Shown here: positions 6,621 through 13,615 of the stretch, one piece after another
Layout: each line of letters opens with the position of its first letter
Position numbering within the stretch: position 1 is the first letter of the stretch
Source of the DNA: Chloroflexota bacterium
GTDB lineage: Bacteria > Chloroflexota > UBA4733
DNA: 13,615 nt
Reading direction: 5' to 3'
Assembly (NCBI GenBank): GCA_025449435.1
Contig: JANWJO010000060.1
Coordinates: 1 to 13,615 of the forward strand
Position numbers and translations under genes: made by a program
Notes under the pieces: generated by a model
Seen by the model: only the letters and a program-made list of their open reading frames with translations
Databases searched by the model: none
What the model was told of the DNA's origin: nothing

Positions 6621-7561
6621 GGGGCGTACACCGCATGTAACCCCACGTCGTCAACGGTTACCACTGGCGATTGTTCAGCTCGCGCAAACGCCTCGTCCAG
6701 CTCGCGGGCCACCGATGCAGCTATAGCCGCGTCGTTTTCGGCCGTAAGCACACCGTCGGCGCGCAACTGCTCGATGAAGCAGGTGATAGGGTCGCGCTGC
6801 ACGCTTTTTTCGTCGGTGCGGTACGTCATTTTGTCCGCTGCCCAGTGCCCGCGCATCCGCCACGTGCGTGCCTCCAAGAGCGTGGGGCCCTTGCCGGTGC
6901 GCGCTCGCGCCACGGCTGTGTCCACGGCTGTCCGCACCGCGCGAAGGTCGCAGCCATCTACCGACACTCCAGGAATACCGTAGCCGGTCGCGCGGTCAGC
7001 AACGCTAGCGAGCAAATAGCTGTCAGCCGGTTGCGAGATCGCCCAACCGTTGTGCTGGCAGACATACACGATCGGCAGTTTCCACACGGCAGCGAGATTG
7101 ATTGCTTCGTGAACGTCGCCCCGGTTGGCCGTTCCGTCCCCAAACGAACACACGCATACATTACCGTCACCACGCTGCAACAGAGCGAGCGCGGCGCCGG
7201 TGGCAACACCCACCGACGTTCCCAGATCGCCAGCGACCCAGGGCACAATGTTGTGCTCGACTGGCCCGGTAAAGGGCACCGAGCGTCCGCCGCTATACCC
7301 GTCGCGTCGCCCCATCACCTGTGCAACCAAGCGCCACAACTCGGCGCCGCGCATCACGTAGGCCGCAAACGGATCACGATAGTGGACCGCCGCTACATCC
7401 CCAGGTAGCAGATCAGCAAACGCGCCAATAATCGTCGCCTCTTCGCCTGCACAAGGAAACCAGGTTGGACGCAGCGCACACAGCCGCTCGTCGAGCAGCC
7501 TGCTCAATAGCATAAACCGGTACAGGTCAAGCTCCGATGGCGAGCTCGGCATCGCCGTCAC
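6617..7561 (-). CDS. 2-oxoacid dehydrogenase E1 component, alpha subunit
   Basis: Alpha subunit of thiamine-diphosphate E1, 314 aa. SRLLDERLCAL (20-30) corresponds to the R-x-x-DERL opening. HYRD (60-63) lies in the cofactor pocket. The ThDP/Mg motif runs from GDGTANRGDVHEAINLA (141-157) to CQHNGWAIS (168-176), so the usual terminal NN is HN here. RMRGHWAADKMTYRT is the active-site loop equivalent to RYRGHSMSDP-YR. The start is GTG 7561, overlapping the phosphotransferase stop (GTGA), with GGAG 8 nt upstream inside the preceding gene. An ATG at 7552 is an alternative. Together with the next gene it forms an alpha2beta2 enzyme. No E3 (dihydrolipoamide dehydrogenase) is present nearby. Confidence 0.9.
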   Translation of the reverse strand: MTAMPSSPSELDLYRFMLLSRLLDERLCALRPTWFPCAGEEATIIGAFADLLPGDVAAVHYRDPFAAYVMRGAELWRLVAQVMGRRDGYSGGRSVPFTGPVEHNIVPWVAGDLGTSVGVATGAALALLQRGDGNVCVCSFGDGTANRGDVHEAINLAAVWKLPIVYVCQHNGWAISQPADSYLLASVADRATGYGIPGVSVDGCDLRAVRTAVDTAVARARTGKGPTLLEARTWRMRGHWAADKMTYRTDEKSVQRDPITCFIEQLRADGVLTAENDAAIAASVARELDEAFARAEQSPVVTVDDVGLHAVYAP

Positions 7562-9003
7562 CCGTATGACTCCATTACTCTCGGATGAGTCCGGTGCATC
7601 CTCCTGTGCAGCGCACCGAGCAGGTACGTCAGCACGGCGTTGAACTTCTCAGGAGCATCGTAGCGCCCGACGCGAATTTGTTCTACAAGTTCTTCGGTGG
7701 TTTCAGGGAAAGTGGAGGCAGTGGCTGGCACCGGTTTGTCGACAACCTCGCCCGTCGACGCCAGCATTGCCGTGCGAATGGCATGGGCCGCGACGAGCGT
7801 TCGGTAGCGTAAACGCGGGTCAGTCGTGGCAGGCGCCACTTCGTCCAACAAGAAGCGCTCGACTGCCTCCAGGAGTTGTCCATTGGTGGGCGGGTCGGTG
7901 AGCGCCCAGATGTCTGCCGGCCTCCCAATTGCAGCATCGATCGCTGGTTTACCGCTCTGGTCACCTACGAAGGCAGAGAACGATACGTGCTCCGCGGCAG
8001 CGATGAGCCGCAGCGCCTCATATTCCATCTCAATGGTGCGACGGCCAAGGACGGCCAGTTCGATGTCGGGTTCCTGGCCACCAAGGAACCGCGCCGCCTG
8101 GTTGCGCGAGCCCAGTGCCCAGCGCACGTTATGGGCCACTTGCCAGAACGTCACCTGGTCGCGCGGCACGGTGAACCCAGACTCTGCTTCGTAAGCCCGG
8201 AAGAACGGTTCCGGCGCCGATATTCCACCAAATTCCAGCTGATGAACGCCAAATCGCCAGTCCCGAATGAGGCACCAGGTGAGGTCCTCCATCCGGTCAC
8301 CGCAATGTGCAAATTCCCAGTCCAGAATGGCGCACAGGCCATCGGTGTCCACGAGCACATTGCCAATGCGAAAATCGCCATGCACCAGGACAGTGTCACC
8401 GGTAGCACGCGGCCGGTGCAGGCGTAACCAGCGAAGAGCAAGCTCCACTGCTGGCCGGGGCGTATCTAGCTGCCGCACATTCTGGGTGAGACCAACCAGG
8501 AAGGTAGCCACGGCATCACCGCTAGTTGGCCGCGGAAGCACATCAGGTAGTCCCTCGCTGCCGATGGCATGAATGCGAGCGAGCGCCGTACCCATTTGCA
8601 TGGGAAGCCTTCGCCTGGCCTCCGCTAATGAGGGATCGCGCACAATCCGCCTGCCGATGCCCTCGCCGCGCATGTGCTCGATGACGATGGCAGGCGCTCC
8701 GGCGACGTCATCCAGCGACGCATAGACGGTGGGGACCGGAACGTCGTGATGCCGGACCGCCTCTATTAGGGAACCCTCCTGGCGCACAGACAACGCGCCG
8801 GGAAAGATGTCGCCAGGGCGGGTACGCCTGACAATACACCGCTGTGTCCTCGCGCCGGTGAAACCAGCGATTTCGACACCCCAGCTCTCGCGCGATGCGC
8901 CGCCAGCGAGCCGGACAGGCGCTGTAACTACTGCATCTGGCCAGCCATTGTTCGCCAGCGCGAACTGCAGCGCGTCACGAAATGCAGTCGGCGTAAGGCT
9001 CAC
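7558..9003 (-). CDS. APH-family phosphotransferase fused to a DUF6285-like C-terminal domain
   Basis: 481 aa. Residues 1-340 are an aminoglycoside-phosphotransferase-fold kinase of the ACAD10/11 and LvaA type, not a resistance enzyme by context. GGASRESW (34-41) is the nucleotide loop and IVRRTRPG (57-64) the Arg-rich strand. The catalytic loop is VHGDFRIGNVL (207-217) with Asp210 and Asn215, and ILDWE (226-230) is the metal-binding DFG equivalent with Asp228. Residues 359-481, starting GRPADIW and including LLEAVERFLLDEVAP, resemble DUF6285, which is usually a separate small gene beside such kinases. In Pseudomonas levulinate catabolism LvaA with LvaB phosphorylates the 4-hydroxyl of 4-hydroxyacyl-CoA, so a fused LvaAB-like function is inferred. 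The start is GTG 9003, overlapping the acyl-CoA dehydrogenase stop (GTGA), with only a weak G-rich Shine-Dalgarno. The DUF assignment comes from memory of the family pattern. Confidence 0.85.
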   Translation of the reverse strand: MSLTPTAFRDALQFALANNGWPDAVVTAPVRLAGGASRESWGVEIAGFTGARTQRCIVRRTRPGDIFPGALSVRQEGSLIEAVRHHDVPVPTVYASLDDVAGAPAIVIEHMRGEGIGRRIVRDPSLAEARRRLPMQMGTALARIHAIGSEGLPDVLPRPTSGDAVATFLVGLTQNVRQLDTPRPAVELALRWLRLHRPRATGDTVLVHGDFRIGNVLVDTDGLCAILDWEFAHCGDRMEDLTWCLIRDWRFGVHQLEFGGISAPEPFFRAYEAESGFTVPRDQVTFWQVAHNVRWALGSRNQAARFLGGQEPDIELAVLGRRTIEMEYEALRLIAAAEHVSFSAFVGDQSGKPAIDAAIGRPADIWALTDPPTNGQLLEAVERFLLDEVAPATTDPRLRYRTLVAAHAIRTAMLASTGEVVDKPVPATASTFPETTEELVEQIRVGRYDAPEKFNAVLTYLLGALHRRMHRTHPRVMESYG

Positions 9004-10184
9004 GCTGGCCCCCGAGCCGCGTCACGAAACAAGCGGCGGCCAATGGCCGCTCGGTGCACCTCAGAAGGTCCGTCGAAGATGCGGAAGGCTCGAACGTCGC
9101 GGGCCATCCGGCCCAACGGCCCATCATCAGAAACGCCGTAGCCACCGCACACTTGCTGGCAACGGTCGATGACGCGCTGCACCGTTTCGGCAACGAATAC
9201 TTTGGCCATGCCAGTTTCGGCACGGGCTGGCTCGCCGCGATCGAGCTTCCAGGCGGCATGCCACACCATCAGGCGCGCAGCGTGTAACTCGATCTGGCAG
9301 TCCGCCAGTGGAAACTGCACCCCTTGGTGATCGGAGAGCGCAGCGCCAGCCGAGTGACGGGAAGCAGCGTAATCGACAGCTACCTCGAGTGCTCGACGGG
9401 CGGCACCCAACCAGCGCATGCAATGGGTGAGCCGCGCCGGACCCAACCGGATTTGCGCGTACTCGAACCCTTTGTCCACCTCGCCGAGCACGTCGGCATC
9501 GCGCACGCGACAGCCCTCGAGCATGACCTCGGCGTGGCCACCGGGCATCGCCGTGTCGACCATGGGCATCTCACGCACAACGCGGAAGCCTGGAGTACTC
9601 GTATTCACCAAGAACAGCGTGGCGCCGTTGCGAGCGCGCATCGCGCCGGTGCGCGCCACTACTATGGCGACTCCAGCGCCGCGCGCTCCGCTGATGAATA
9701 CCTTGTGCCCGTTAATTTGCCAGCCGCCGTCCACACGGGTCGCGGACGTCTGGAGCATGGCGGGATCGCTCCCAGCGCCTGGCGCAGGCTCCGTCATGCA
9801 AAAGCAGGAGCGCAGCCGGCCTTCCACCATCGGCGCGAGGTAGGTCGCCTGCTGCTCGGCGTTGCCAGCGTGTGCCAGCAAGTGCATATTGCCTTCATCG
9901 GGCGCGGCGCAGTTGAGCGCTTGCGGCCCCAATAAGCTGCGTCCAGCCTCTTCGAACACCACAGCACAGCCACGCCAGTCCAGGCCAAGGCCACCCCATG
10001 CTGCCGGCATGTGCGGCAGGAAGACACCAGCTTGTTTAGCCGCTTGCTGCAACACTCCGCGCACCGCTGACCAGCTGTCCAGGTCGGTTGGAAACTGCGC
10101 CTCCGCAGGAATGACCGTTCCGTCGATGAGGTCGTGCACGGCGCTGGCGTAGGTGCGGACGGCCGGAGGTATGTCGAAATCCAT
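9000..10184 (-). CDS. Acyl-CoA dehydrogenase, ACAD10/11 (LvaC)-like
   Basis: FAD flavoprotein of the acyl-CoA dehydrogenase family, 394 aa (normal length). MTEPAPGAGSDPAML (130-144) is the substrate/FAD signature. HKVFISGARGAG (160-171) and RHSAGAALSDHQGVQF (276-291) are the usual FAD-contact and dimer segments. CGGYGVSDDGPLGRMARDVRAF (346-367) leads into IFDGPSEVHR, where Asp371 stands at the position of the catalytic Glu of MCAD (YEGTSQ). The DGP-EVH form is typical of the ACAD10/11 branch that acts with a kinase partner. The start is ATG 10184, with AGGGAGG 8 nt upstream, and upstream in-frame codons lack such a site. It is the first gene of the five-gene operon, so its promoter should lie between 10185 and 10378, but I found no convincing -35/-10 pair there. 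Substrate chain length is unknown. Confidence 0.9.
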   Translation of the reverse strand: MDFDIPPAVRTYASAVHDLIDGTVIPAEAQFPTDLDSWSAVRGVLQQAAKQAGVFLPHMPAAWGGLGLDWRGCAVVFEEAGRSLLGPQALNCAAPDEGNMHLLAHAGNAEQQATYLAPMVEGRLRSCFCMTEPAPGAGSDPAMLQTSATRVDGGWQINGHKVFISGARGAGVAIVVARTGAMRARNGATLFLVNTSTPGFRVVREMPMVDTAMPGGHAEVMLEGCRVRDADVLGEVDKGFEYAQIRLGPARLTHCMRWLGAARRALEVAVDYAASRHSAGAALSDHQGVQFPLADCQIELHAARLMVWHAAWKLDRGEPARAETGMAKVFVAETVQRVIDRCQQVCGGYGVSDDGPLGRMARDVRAFRIFDGPSEVHRAAIGRRLFRDAARGPA

Positions 10185-10192
10185 CGAAGGTA

Positions 10193-10199
10193 CCTCCCT
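10193..10199 (-). promoter_or_regulatory. Strong ribosome binding site fixing the operon's first start
   Basis: Read on the - strand this is AGGGAGG, followed by T and then ACCTTCG before the ATG at 10184, an 8 nt spacing. It is the strongest Shine-Dalgarno in the operon, and the downstream genes have weaker ones and rely on stop-start overlaps. It rules out the upstream in-frame start at 10277. Confidence 0.7.
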
Positions 10200-10378
10200 A
10201 TGGCATGCTGGCTCGCTGTACCCTGGGTGAAACATTACTTGGTGACGCGCTCGTTTGCGACCGGAGAAGAGGTTCAAGCCAGCCGTTACCTTGGTACCGC
10301 CGGTTCAGACAGCGTGTCTACTAGCGGTATTCTCGGTGGTTTGTGGCCGGCAGCGACGCCAGTAGTACGTGGAAGTGC

Positions 10379-13045
10379 ATGGCAAATTCAGGCGATCCCT
10401 CCGCGCCGGATGCGGAGTCAAGCGACGCGCATTCGCACCATGATCCCGAGCGAGAGCGATTACGTGCAGCAAATCAGGGCGTACCCTGGCGCCAATGGGG
10501 ACCCTATCTGGCGGATCGCATGTGGGGAACCGTGCGCGAGGACTATTCGGCCGACGGCAGCGCCTGGGACTTTTTCCCCTACGACCACGCACTCCATCGT
10601 TCATACCGCTGGGGCGAAGATGGCCTTTTTGGCATCTGCGACAACCGAAGCCTACTGTGCCTCGCATTGGCGTTGTGGAACGGCAACGACGCTACCATCA
10701 AAGAGCGCCTCTTTGGTTTGAGTGGTAGCGAAGGCAACCACCACGAAGACGTCAAGGAGTACTACTTTTACACCGACAACACGCCGGTACACTCGTATAT
10801 GAAGGCCGTGTACAAGTACCCGCAACTCGCCTTCCCCTATGAGCAGTTGCGCCACCAAAACCGCGAGCGCGACCGGCGCGTTGCAGAGTATGAACTCCTC
10901 GACACGGGCATTTTCGACCAGGATCGCTACTTCGACGTCGAAGTTGAGTACGCCAAGGCCGCTCCCGATGACATCGTGATGCGCATCACCGCTCATAATC
11001 GGGGCCCAAAAGATGCTGACATCCACCTCTTACCGACCGTGTGGTTTCGCAACACGTGGGCCTGGGGACGGGACGAGCGGAAGCCTTACCTCAAGGCAAC
11101 ATCCGCCAATACCATTCTCCTGGAGCACGACGAGCTGGGCGACCACGAAGTTGTGTTCGACGGATCGCCGGAATTACTGTTTACTGAGAACGAGAGCAAC
11201 GCCCGGTTAATTTGGGGAGCAGAGAACCGAACACCGTTCGTCAAGGATGGCATCAACGATGCCGTGGTCTACGGCAAGACGGCAGCGGTCAATCCCGCTC
11301 GCTCGGGGACGAAAGCAGCTGCCCACTACCACTTGCACGTCCCCTCAATGGGGTCAGTCAGCGTAACCGCCAGATTGTGGGCAGTACGGCGTGTGGACTC
11401 GCGACCAAGCAACGCTATGGTACTGGAGGCGCGGCGTGCAGACGCTGACGCCTTCTACGCACCGTTGGTTTCTCACCTGGACGGTGACCAACAACTGGTC
11501 GTCCGGCAGGCACTGGCTGGTTTGCTGTGGAGCAAACAACACTATGAGTTCGACGTGGACCAATGGTTGACCGGCGATCCGACTGGTCCCCCACCACCAC
11601 CTGGCCGCGCACACCGGCGCAACCATTTGTGGCGTTACCTGCGGCAATCCGACATCCTGCTTATGCCTGATACCTGGGAATACCCCTGGTACGCGTCGTG
11701 GGACCTGGCATTTCACGCCGTACCGATGGCGCTCATTGACCCGATGTTCGCCAAACAGCAACTGCTTGCGCTGGTCGAGCCACGGACGATGCGTGCCAAC
11801 GGCCAAATTCCATCCTACGAATGGGCCTTTGAGCACGCCACTCCGCCGGTCCAAGCTTGGGCAACCTGGCAGGTGTATACGATCGACAAGCGCTGTTCTG
11901 GCCAAAGCGACCTTGCATTCCTAGAGCGCATGTTCGAGAGGTTGGCTATCAACTACGCATGGTGGGTGGGGGCAGAGACGCGTGACAACACGTGGCTGTT
12001 CAATGGAGGCTTTTTAGGGCTCGACAATATTGGCGTGATCGACCGAGGCGCACCCCTCCCAACTGGCGGGCACCTGCACCAAGCTGATGGCACAGCCTGG
12101 ATGGCCTGCTTTGCGGCGCATCTGGTGCGCATCGCGTTGGAACTCGCGATCGACAAGCCGCACTACGCGGCAGCAGCGGTCCGCTACACCGAAGAGTTCT
12201 TCGAGATGCATCTGGCCGCCAGTGGAGATGCTAGAAGCGGCGCTGGTCTGTGGGATGCGTCCGAGCAATTCTTCGTCGACGTCATCCATTTGCATACGGG
12301 CGGTGCAATTCCGCTTGCCGTCAGATCGCTGGTTGGCTTGTTGCCGCTGGTTGCGACCGTCGCCTTGCCAGCCGATGTGGTGCGCTCAGCCCATACATAC
12401 GAACGCGCTGTCGATGACGTGCTCACGCAGCGGCCGCAGCTCCGGAGCGCAGCCTCCGGCTGGACCATTCCGGGAGAACAGGGCGCGCGCCTCCTCACGC
12501 TCACCGATGCCATCCGATTGGCGCCACTCCTGCAGGCGATGCGTGATCCCGCCGAGTTCTGGAGTGAGCACGGTATCCGTTCGATGAGCAAGCGCCACGA
12601 CAGGAATCCGTACATACTCCGTGTAAGTGACCAGCCGTACCCACTGGAATACGCGCCGCGGGAGTCGACGGATGGCCCCTTCGGCGAGAACTCCAACTGG
12701 CGCGGTCCGGTGTGGATGCCCATGAACTACGCACTGTGGACTGCCCTGGACGAACTGCGTGCCTACCACGGTGACTACTGGACTCCGACCGGACGCGCCA
12801 GCGACACTCTACCCATGCTGCGCGCCGACCTCGCCCGGAACCTATACAGCTTATTTCTGCTCGATAGCAATGGCCACAGGCCTGTATACAACCAGCATGT
12901 CCGCTGGCAGCAGGACCCCCACTGGCGCGATTACGTGCTGTTCTATGAATACTTTCACGCGGAAACCGGCGAAGGACTTGGAGCAAGCCACCAGACAGGA
13001 TGGACCGCCCTCGTGGCCCTGCTATTCGACGGTGTGAACGGCTGA
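10379..13045 (+). CDS. GH63 / MGH1-like glycoside hydrolase (glucosidase family)
   Basis: 888 aa cytosolic protein, without a signal peptide, of the large glucosidase type related to GH63 and mannosylglycerate/glucosylglycerate hydrolases. Conserved stretches in order (numbered from ATG 10379): WGPYLADRMWGTVREDYSAD near the N-terminus, GNHHEDVKEYYFYTDNTP, YELLDTGIFDQDRYFDV, then the (alpha/alpha)6 barrel with YASWDLAFHAVPMALIDP, GGFLGLDNIGVIDR and LPTGGHLHQADGTAWMA. FGENSNWRGPVWMPMNY and FYEYFHAETGEGLGASHQTGW follow. Asp442 in SWDLAFH is the likely general acid and Glu857 in YEYFH the likely base, by analogy with YgjK-type GH63 enzymes. Specificity (alpha-glucoside, glucosylglycerate or other) cannot be read. 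The start is uncertain: ATG 10379 and GTG 10343 both lack a well-spaced Shine-Dalgarno, and conservation begins about 25 residues in. It stands alone, divergent from the acyl-CoA operon. Confidence 0.87.
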   Translation: MANSGDPSAPDAESSDAHSHHDPERERLRAANQGVPWRQWGPYLADRMWGTVREDYSADGSAWDFFPYDHALHRSYRWGEDGLFGICDNRSLLCLALALWNGNDATIKERLFGLSGSEGNHHEDVKEYYFYTDNTPVHSYMKAVYKYPQLAFPYEQLRHQNRERDRRVAEYELLDTGIFDQDRYFDVEVEYAKAAPDDIVMRITAHNRGPKDADIHLLPTVWFRNTWAWGRDERKPYLKATSANTILLEHDELGDHEVVFDGSPELLFTENESNARLIWGAENRTPFVKDGINDAVVYGKTAAVNPARSGTKAAAHYHLHVPSMGSVSVTARLWAVRRVDSRPSNAMVLEARRADADAFYAPLVSHLDGDQQLVVRQALAGLLWSKQHYEFDVDQWLTGDPTGPPPPPGRAHRRNHLWRYLRQSDILLMPDTWEYPWYASWDLAFHAVPMALIDPMFAKQQLLALVEPRTMRANGQIPSYEWAFEHATPPVQAWATWQVYTIDKRCSGQSDLAFLERMFERLAINYAWWVGAETRDNTWLFNGGFLGLDNIGVIDRGAPLPTGGHLHQADGTAWMACFAAHLVRIALELAIDKPHYAAAAVRYTEEFFEMHLAASGDARSGAGLWDASEQFFVDVIHLHTGGAIPLAVRSLVGLLPLVATVALPADVVRSAHTYERAVDDVLTQRPQLRSAASGWTIPGEQGARLLTLTDAIRLAPLLQAMRDPAEFWSEHGIRSMSKRHDRNPYILRVSDQPYPLEYAPRESTDGPFGENSNWRGPVWMPMNYALWTALDELRAYHGDYWTPTGRASDTLPMLRADLARNLYSLFLLDSNGHRPVYNQHVRWQQDPHWRDYVLFYEYFHAETGEGLGASHQTGWTALVALLFDGVNG

Positions 13046-13063
13046 CCTCACCTAGCAGCGAGT

Positions 13064-13435
13064 TTAGGCGGCGACGAGGCTAGGAGTTGCCGCTAGCGTC
13101 GGGTGGTTTTGCTCCCACCGCACCAAGTTGGCGTAGAGCGATTTGCCGCCTTCCACGCCAAGCCCTTGCCACCAGCTTGGACCCGTCGTCGTGAGCCGGA
13201 CAGGGTGCCAGTGTGCGAACGACGCGAGCCTGCGGTGCAGATACAGCGGCGTGCGACCGACCGAACCGGCATAAATCAGGTCGGGATCCTGCGAGAGTAG
13301 GTTCGTTTGATCGATCTCAACATTGACATATTCTCCGGGCAGGGCGTAGAGATTTAAGACGGTGATGAGCACGCCATGCCCAGGTTTGCGATGCTCAATG
13401 AACTGCTCAGCGCGGGTGTCGATAGAGATGTCCAC
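13064..13435 (-). CDS. Small hypothetical protein, cysteine-free
   Basis: 123 aa and not confidently recognised. The start MDISIDTRAEQFIEHR followed by a beta-rich stretch (LITVLNLYALPGEYVNVEID) recalls the opening of HesB/IscA-fold or CC/Se-motif proteins, but there is no cysteine in the whole chain. A metal- or selenium-binding role is therefore not supported. The C-terminal half contains PSWWQGLGVEGGKSLYANLVRW. No signal peptide or membrane segment is seen, so it is probably cytosolic. GTG 13433-13435 is chosen because GGAG (complement of 13442-13445) lies 6 nt upstream. A TTG at 13447 would add four residues but would sit on that site. It is convergent with the glycoside hydrolase gene, with 18 nt between stops. 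A weak promoter (TTGATT 13506-13511, 17 nt, CACAAT 13483-13488 on the - strand) may serve it. Confidence 0.65.
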   Translation of the reverse strand: MDISIDTRAEQFIEHRKPGHGVLITVLNLYALPGEYVNVEIDQTNLLSQDPDLIYAGSVGRTPLYLHRRLASFAHWHPVRLTTTGPSWWQGLGVEGGKSLYANLVRWEQNHPTLAATPSLVAA

Positions 13436-13444
13436 AGAAGGCTC

Positions 13445-13486
13445 CAATGCCTGTGCCGAGACGGCACTGTCTCAACCTTGGCATTG
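13445..13486 (-). promoter_or_regulatory. Nested inverted repeats in the leader of the small gene
   Basis: An outer pair CAATGCC (13445-13451) and GGCATTG (13480-13486) encloses two overlapping inner palindromes. One is GTGCC-GAGAC-GGCAC (13453-13467) and the other is GAGAC-GGCACT-GTCTC (13458-13473). The inner two are mutually exclusive. On the - strand RNA the last base of the outer 3' arm overlaps the GGAG ribosome binding site, so folding could affect translation. It may also be an operator, since the inner repeats are symmetric on DNA. Confidence 0.4.
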
Positions 13487-13508
13487 TGGCCCACAAACCT
13501 GAATAAAT

Positions 13509-13552
13509 CAAGTGGGTAGCGCCGGTTTTATTCAAACCGCGCTACCCACTTG
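13509..13552 (-). terminator. Long hairpin, probable terminator of a gene entering from the right
   Basis: CAAGTGGGTAGCG (13509-13521) pairs perfectly with CGCTACCCACTTG (13540-13552). Inside it, CGGTTT (13523-13528) pairs with AAACCG (13534-13539) around loop TATTC, with one bulged C at 13522. On the - strand the stem is followed by ATTTATTC, moderately T-rich, whereas the + strand continues GC-rich. This favours termination of leftward transcription from beyond the window edge. The A/T-rich tract is short, so a mobile hairpin repeat is the alternative. Confidence 0.45.
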
Positions 13553-13615
13553 CGCGCTAGCGAGAATCGATTGGTGACCTAGTGAACTGTTCCAGCAGCG
13601 ACGCCCGCCGGCAGT

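Noticed and set aside
7558..9003. Aminoglycoside resistance gene
   Set aside because: The kinase fold is shared with resistance enzymes, but the operon context with an acyl-CoA dehydrogenase, the Arg-rich strand and the DUF6285-like tail point to the ACAD10/11-associated metabolic branch.
9000..10277. Longer acyl-CoA dehydrogenase reading beginning at 10277
   Set aside because: The extra 31 residues are unlike the family, and the strong AGGGAGG site sits just before the ATG at 10184.
10304..10333. Promoter TTCAGA - 18 nt - TATTCT upstream of the glycoside hydrolase
   Set aside because: The match to consensus is weak in both boxes and similar matches are expected by chance.
10343..10378. GTG start at 10343 for the glycoside hydrolase
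   Set aside because: No well-spaced Shine-Dalgarno and no conserved residues in the extra 12 codons. Kept only as an alternative to ATG 10379.
13579..13615. Possible end of a minus-strand gene at the right edge (stop complement at 13579-13581)
   Set aside because: Only 12 codons are visible, and another frame is also open to a stop at 13557-13559, so the reading frame cannot be chosen. The hairpin at 13509-13552 makes such a gene plausible but does not prove it.

Overview
The window is a compact, high-GC bacterial chromosomal segment (GC roughly 60% by eye, frequent GTG starts). The gene set is ordinary bacterial metabolism plus one unusual operon. The short MutY, the ACAD/phosphotransferase pair and the large GH63-like hydrolase are the sort of genes seen in Chloroflexota and Actinobacteria, so one of those phyla is my best guess. 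No marker gene here settles it. I see no phage genes, transposase or CRISPR array.

Left part (1-3030): the possible tail of a + strand gene, then tRNA-Lys(CTT) on the - strand with its own sigma70-type promoter, then mutY (-). Divergent from mutY is a zinc-dependent medium-chain dehydrogenase (+). It runs tail to tail, with a 6 nt gap, into a small integral membrane protein gene (-).

Middle (3031-10184): an intergenic region with a perfect 16 bp palindrome and a good promoter leads into malate synthase A (+, 3302-4897). Its stop lies 8 nt from the stop of a five-gene operon on the - strand. In transcription order the operon is: acyl-CoA dehydrogenase, APH-type phosphotransferase fused to a DUF6285-like C-terminal domain, 2-oxoacid dehydrogenase E1 alpha, E1 beta, and an E2 made only of the catalytic core, without lipoyl or subunit-binding domains. 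All four gene junctions are 4 nt GTGA/ATGA overlaps, so translation is probably coupled. The kinase plus ACAD pair resembles the system (Pseudomonas LvaAB/LvaC, mammalian ACAD10/11) that phosphorylates 4-hydroxyacyl-CoA and eliminates the phosphate to allow beta-oxidation. Linking it to a 2-oxoacid decarboxylating E1/E2 suggests a pathway from a hydroxylated or branched 2-oxoacid to acyl-CoA and then to acetyl-CoA, which the neighbouring malate synthase could use. That link is inference. This operon is the best candidate here for an undescribed system.

Right part (10185-13615): divergent from the operon is a large GH63/MGH1-like glycoside hydrolase (+). It is followed, convergently, by a small cysteine-free hypothetical protein (-). 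The leader of that small gene holds nested inverted repeats next to its Shine-Dalgarno, and beyond it lies a long hairpin (13509-13552) that is probably a terminator for a gene entering from the right.
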